A DNA stretch of 64,000 nucleotides from Puccinellia tenuiflora (Eukaryota; Streptophyta; Magnoliopsida; Poales; Poaceae). The notes under the pieces are model-generated. The model made no database searches and was not told the origin of the DNA. It saw nothing but the letters and a program-made list of their open reading frames with translations. Location of the stretch: assembly GCA_012064385.1 (NCBI GenBank), contig QRDG01000401.1:475174-539173 (forward strand), read 5' to 3'. Both the position numbers and the translations under genes were made by a program. Shown piece after piece: positions 59,577 through 64,000 of this stretch. How positions within the stretch are numbered: the stretch's first letter is position 1; each line of letters starts with the position of its first letter.

Positions 59577-60225
59577 ACATGCATCCTACCTTGCTTCAAA
59601 TTCACCAGCAGCACCCCTACCAGGAGCAAGCAAAACCACCACCACAACCTGCAAGCAACATGAAAAACTCAATTAGATACTAACAGCAAGCATTGCATTA
59701 ATACTAACAGCAAGCAATACTAACCCTAACTGATTTTGCATTGTTCCCCTATTATTCACAATTCTTACACAATCAGTAGCTACAATTTTAGTTAAAAGAG
59801 GTCATTTTAACTCTTCTTCACTTTTTTAAACACAGAAGCATGATTAAGCAAGGTTTGTACTTTAACAAGCAACAAATAGCATTTTAATTTTAACTCCATT
59901 TTAGTTGCACTTAAGCACTAACAATACTAACATATTAAAAGCAACATTATAAAGTGTGCTACAGTACCAAAACAATCCACAACAATCACTAACAACATTT
60001 TTATAAAGGGACATTTAAATTCTTTAAACATTATTCTAGGCAGAAATCAGTATTCTTAGTGTTTATTAAACCTAGACTGTTCTCTTGCTCCAAAATTCAA
60101 GCAAAACTATATTTAGGTTCTCTATTAGTATTAGAAGCTAACCTAATTGGATTCAGTCCAAAATTTTGTTCACAAAAATTAGGATAAATGCTTAAAGTGC
60201 TCTCTGACCATATTTTAAAACACAA
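59577..60225. other. AT-rich non-coding stretch inside the CACTA element
   Basis: No open frame of note. Simple strings such as agcaagca and actaacagc recur. It is probably the leader or first intron of the second gene. Confidence 0.5.
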
Positions 60226-60430
60226 GCAATTCACTAACTAACCCTAACCATCAGCAGCAGGCAAGCAATTCACTAACTAACCCTAACCATTTCTGTCTAA
60301 TTAACCCTAACCATCAGCAGCAATTCACTAACTAACCCTAACCATCAGCAGCAAGCAACAATTCACTAACTAATCCTAACCATTTCTGTCTAATTAACCC
60401 TAACCATCAGCAGCAATTCACTAACACTAA
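60226..60430. repeat. Minisatellite with telomere-like core
   Basis: Five to six irregular copies of caattcactaactaaccctaa, ccatcagcagcaagc and ccatttctgtctaattaacc. The aaccctaac strings resemble the plant telomere unit (ccctaaa) but are not tandem telomere repeats. Confidence 0.8.
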
Positions 60431-60469
60431 CTGATTTTTGCAGTAAAAGAAGAAGAGAAAGGGAGGGAG

Positions 60470-60850
60470 TGTGGAGATCGATGCCAAACCTGGGGGAGTA
60501 GGGGGCTCGGCCGGGGAGGAGGGCGGCTCTGGCGGGGAGTAGGGGGCTCGACCGGGGAGGAGGGCGGCTCTGGAGGGGGCACGGGAGAGGAGGAGGAAGC
60601 GGCCGGGAGGGGAGGCGGCGGCGGCTCGGGCACGACCGAGGAGGAGGCAGCGGCCGGGAGGGGAGGTGGCGGCGGCCACGGCTCGGGCACGGCCGAGGAG
60701 GAGGGCGTCAGGGAGGGGAGGCGGCGGAAGCCACGGCTCGGGCACGACCGAGGAGTAGGCTCGATGCGGCGGCAATCGACGGCAACGAAGACGGAGAGGA
60801 GGGGAACGACCGGCGCAGAGAGAGTCGAGTGTAGTGGGGAACGGTTCGCG
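60470..60850 (-). other. GC-rich repetitive segment, probable first exon/promoter area of the CACTA second gene
   Basis: Imperfect repeats of ggctcgggcacgaccgagga and gggaggggaggcggcgg. Open frames on the minus strand code only Pro/Arg/Ala/Ser-rich low-complexity peptide. GC-rich first exons are usual for grass genes, and the position upstream of the 59103 start fits a 5' leader. No protein call is justified. Confidence 0.4.
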
Positions 60851-60874
60851 CGCGCAATTTTTAGATCTAGGTCA

Positions 60875-61006
60875 ACTTACCCGTGGCGCACGATAGCATC
60901 CCTGCGGCACGAGTAAGTAGAATAGCCGTGGCGCAGGGAAATATGGGTGCGGCATGGGTAAGTTATGCGTGGCGCAGGATGGCTTCCCTGCGCCACGGCT
61001 AACTAG
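60875..61006. repeat. Internal block of CACTA subterminal-type repeats
   Basis: acttacccgtggcgcac, agccgtggcgcaggg, atgcgtggcgcagga and ctgcgccacggctaac, plus variants with gcggca, in 130 bp. These are the same motifs as in the terminal cluster at 55024-55280. The block is followed by tttttttatatatttttctg, like the tail of the terminal cluster. It lies about 6 kb inside the element, between the two genes. Confidence 0.85.
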
Positions 61007-61020
61007 TTTTTTTATATATT

Positions 61021-61270
61021 TTTCTGCATTTCATCCAATACTTATTACAATTGCATTTCATTTAATTTATAATATTTCTTCTCATTGCATTTCATTCATA
61101 ATTTCATTTATACTCCTAAATATTAATTAGTATTACACATCACATTTATAATATTTCTTCTCATTGCATTTCATTTATAATTTTTCTTCTCATTGCATTT
61201 CATTTATAATATTTCTTATCATTGCATTTTCATTTTTCATTGCATTTCATTTAAGACACACATTTTAATA
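61021..61270. repeat. AT-rich tandem repeat (about 31-bp unit)
   Basis: Several copies of attgcatttcatttataata and tttcttctc with small changes. Non-coding, downstream of the transposase stop. Confidence 0.8.
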
Positions 61271-61433
61271 TTATTATTACATATCACATTTCAATTTAAT
61301 TTCCAGACACATTTCAAATATTAAAAATACTTAATATTAGCATATCTAATATTCCGATGATATTAGGATTACAAAAATTCTAGGGTACAAATTCCGATGA
61401 TATTAGGATTACAAATTCCCACACCAGCTATAG

Positions 61434-64000
61434 CTAGCGTTTCACAATCTTCTTTCCCTTCTTGGTGGCGGTCGAATAATTTAGCCCCGGGACATCTCGA
61501 CTTCTTCTTGCGAACGGAAGACCACCTGACTTGGGTAGTGTTGTCCTGCTTCTTCTTGTGGTGTATGTTTCTTCATCGTCGTCATCATCTTCCATCTTCG
61601 GGTCGCCGTACTGGTCGAAATCTTCCTCGTTGGCGACTCCATCCATTCCGATGATGCTCCTTTTTCCTCTTCTCACGACAACACGGCTAGGCATTGTCGG
61701 GTCGGTTATGAAGAAGCATTGGTCAACTTGGCTGGCCAGTACCCATGGTTCAGTTTTTGCTATGACGCTCGCGGTAGCAGCAGACTTGGAGGGTTCGGGT
61801 ATAGACATGGTGGTGAAATATCCGTCTTCTTTTTTGGACTGACGCTCTTAGCCCATCTGACACGGAACATCGGCACCTTGTCTCCAGAGTAGTCCAGCTC
61901 CCAGATCTCCTCGATCCTTCCGTAGTACCTTTCTTTGACGTCACCGGTGAAGGATTCCATCGTTACCCCTGAGTTCTGATATTCGCTATTCTTGTCTTTT
62001 CCTCCGTGTAGAACGTGTAACCATTGATATCGTATGCTTGATATGTCATCAGGTTGGGCGCGGGGCCCTGTGACAAGAGGAATATGAATTTTCCTTCCGC
62101 AGAATCCGTTGACGGAGGATTATCTAGAAGGTGGCGCTTGAACCAACGCGTGAAAGTGGCGTTGTGCTCTTTGATTATTTCGACGTCCGTTCGATGCTGG
62201 CCATTGTCACTGTACTTCTTCTCAATGAAGATTTTGTGCTTTTCCAACCAAGGATCAACCACTTGTATGTGTTGTAGCGCTACAAAGTTTGCACTGTCAA
62301 AGTCGGCGTGTCGGCCAGAGTCGTCCACATGCAGTTCCCTCCTGCCTGTTTTGTGACCTGCTCCATCGAGCCTACCAAGATGCTTGTTTTCGGGCAGACC
62401 AACAGGGTTCTCGACGTCTAGAAAATTCGTGTAGAAAGAGATGCACTCTTCGGTGAGATAGCCCTGGACGATGCTTCCATCTGGACTGGCCCTGTTACGA
62501 ATGTATCCTTTGATGACACCATTCATTCTTTCGAACGGCATCATGCTATGCAGGAACATCGGCCCGAGCTGTATGATATCATCGACGACATGGATCAGCA
62601 AATGCACCATAACATCGAAGAATGCAGGAGGGAAGTAAATCTCAAGCTCATTTAGTATCACAATGATCTCTTCCTGTAGCCTTACGACTTTCTTCATGCC
62701 GATCGACTTTCGAGAGATGATGTCGAAAAAGTTGCATAGGCCAAATAGCGTTTGACGGACGTGTGGGTCCATTATCCCTCGGAGTGCAACCGGAAGTATC
62801 TGTGTCATCAGCACGTGACAGTCATGAGACTTCATCCCGCTGAACTTTTGTTTTACTGCGTCCAGATATCTGCTTATCTTTCCCGCGTAACCGGAAGGAA
62901 ATTTCACTCCGAGAAGGCACTTGATAAACTGTTCGATCTCCTTCTGGCTTAGAGTGAAGCACGAAGGAGGGCAGTAATAGTCATTCTGTTTCGTCTTTTT
63001 GCCCTTCCGACGACCTTCCATCTCCTCCTCCTCGGACAGATCATTATCATCGTCAGGGCATCCTCCGTGGAGATCTTTCCTGATACCCAATGATCTCAGG
63101 TCGCTTCTTGCTTTCGGCCCATCTTTAGTCCTCTCAGGCATGTTGAGAAGGGTGCCAAGCAGACTCTCGCATACGTTCTTCGTGATATGCATGACATCAA
63201 GGCTATGAGGTGTTTCGAGGATCTTCCAATATGGCAAGTCCCAGAAAACAAACCTTGTTTTCCATACCTTCAGCAGTGGTGGCGGAGCCTTTTGCTTCTT
63301 CCCCGGCGGAGGGCACTCATCCCAGCTTGTCAACAGCATGTCGATTTCTTCGCCGCTCCTCTTACGTGGGGCTCTTCGGATCTCAACGGTACCATCGAAC
63401 AGCTCTTTGCGGTTTCTCCACGGGTCGTCCTTGCGAAGCCACCTTCGATGTCCCATGAACACTGTTTTTGATGACCCGGGATCTTTCTCTAGCTGCATAT
63501 ATGTTGTATCGTCCATGCACCTAACGCATGCACAGTGTCTGTGGACCACCTGGCCTGCGATATATCTGTAACCGAGATAGTCTTGCACCGTCGTGATCAA
63601 TGCGGCTCTCATAGGGAAGTAATCTTCCGCGACGGCGTCCCATGTGCTGACCCCTACATTCCATATCTTGTGTAGCTCATCTCTCAAGAGCTGCAGATAC
63701 AGATTGATGTCGTTTCCTGGTTGTTTCGGCCCTTGGATTAGCATGCTCATGTGAATGTACTTCCTCTTCCTGCACAACCATGGGGGTAGGTTGTATATCC
63801 ATACAAACACGGGCCACGTGCTATGTGTGCTGCTCTGGTTGCCAAACGGATTGAGCCCATCGGTGCTCACGCCCAACCTGACGTTTCTTGGATTGTTCCC
63901 AAAAGTTGGGTATTCAAAGTCTAACGCTTCCCACTGCTTAGCATCTGAAGGGTGTCTCAGCATCTTATCCGCCTCTTCGTTTTCGTCATCATTTTCCGGC
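61434..64000 (-). pseudogene. CACTA transposase (TNP2 / Transposase_21 family), N-terminus beyond the window
   Basis: The frame is open at the right edge and runs leftwards for over 670 residues: RLGVSTDGLNPFGNQSSTHS and WPVFVWIYNLPPWLCRKRKY (TNP2 core), HSLDVMHITKNVCESLLGT, then the DUF4218-like part (YFPPAFFDVMVHLLIHVVDD, MPFERMNGVIKGYIRNRASP) and a C-terminal DUF4216-like part (ERYYGRIEEIWELDY, PMFRVRW). The main frame ends at 61963 because of a frameshift near 61990; the C-terminal part continues in another frame, with a further slip in an A-run near 61838, to the natural stop at 61434-61436 (GKKIVKR). It catalyses cut-and-paste of CACTA ends in the nucleus. Downstream of it lie the internal repeat block and the second gene. 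Confidence 0.9.

Larger units (their letters stand above)
55024..64000 (-). mobile_element. CACTA (En/Spm) DNA transposon, left end and interior
   Basis: It begins with the terminal motif CACTAGTAGGGAAAAGGC, then a cluster of subterminal repeats, a second gene and the transposase gene, both on the minus strand. The right terminus is outside the window, so at least 9 kb are present. A 3-bp target duplication would be tgt (55021-55023) and cannot be checked. Both genes carry frameshifts or stops, so this copy is not autonomous. Confidence 0.9.

Noticed and set aside
60226..60430. Interstitial telomere array
   Set aside because: The aaccctaac strings are separated by unrelated bases in 40-60-bp units; there is no run of tandem ccctaaa.
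61531..61842. Plus-strand 103-codon frame in the CACTA right part
   Set aside because: It is opposite the acidic C-terminus of the transposase; Asp/Glu codons read backwards give Ser/Val/Leu runs.

Overview
The window is plant nuclear DNA, from a grass and most probably a Pooideae genome (wheat/barley/rye/oat relatives). The basis is the element types: an Angela/BARE-type copia LTR, an Athila-lineage element resembling those common in Triticeae, Tat-lineage gypsy elements with an antisense extra gene, very-long-LTR gypsy derivatives of LARD type, and a large CACTA transposon. I see no host gene, tRNA or rRNA. Essentially everything is nested transposable elements, and almost every element gene carries stops or frameshifts. 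Family names are from memory of the families and were not checked by search.

Layout. 1-2470: 3' part of a Ty1/copia element (pol end plus a 168-bp LTR). 2471-3446: nothing recognised. 3447-4170: piece of a repeat here called R, reverse orientation. 4171-11230: Tat-lineage gypsy element A, minus strand: 3' LTR, an antisense plus-strand gene (5193-8162), then pol (11230-8694), cut off inside the reverse transcriptase. 11231-38704: Tat-lineage element B, minus strand: 3' LTR 11231-12288, antisense gene 12595-20614 broken by a 4.4-kb solo LTR (16019-20403, TSD gctct), pol 25237-21848, gag 26883-25239, PBS, and a 5' LTR (26935-27706 plus 38412-38704) broken by LARD-like element 1 (27707-38406, TSD cagag). 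38705-39025: second R piece, opposite orientation. 39026-54678: Athila-lineage element C, plus strand; its gag is split by an Angela-type solo LTR (40070-41196 plus 51039-51688, TSD tgcag), which is itself split by LARD-like element 2 (41197-51033, minus strand, TSD cccta). 54679-55023: start of an LTR (D) inserted in C. 55024-64000: CACTA transposon inserted in D and running off the window, with two minus-strand genes (transposase 64000-61434; second gene with a Ulp1-like C-terminus 59103-55589).

How the pieces relate. A and B share a convergent design: gag-pol on one strand and, between pol and the 3' LTR, a separately promoted intron-containing gene on the other strand. The three long-LTR gypsy repeats (solo LTR, LARD-1, LARD-2) share LTR termini and an internal layout: a GC-rich island ending in the splice-donor-like hexamer GTGAGC, followed 0.7-1.4 kb later by a short second exon. 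In the solo LTR this gives an in-phase two-exon reading frame of about 120 codons behind a TATA box. I regard this as the best candidate for something undescribed here. Also notable: B's two ends lie in unrelated flanking DNA, which suggests it is a recombinant of two elements, and a block of CACTA-end motifs sits in the middle of the CACTA element just upstream of its second gene.
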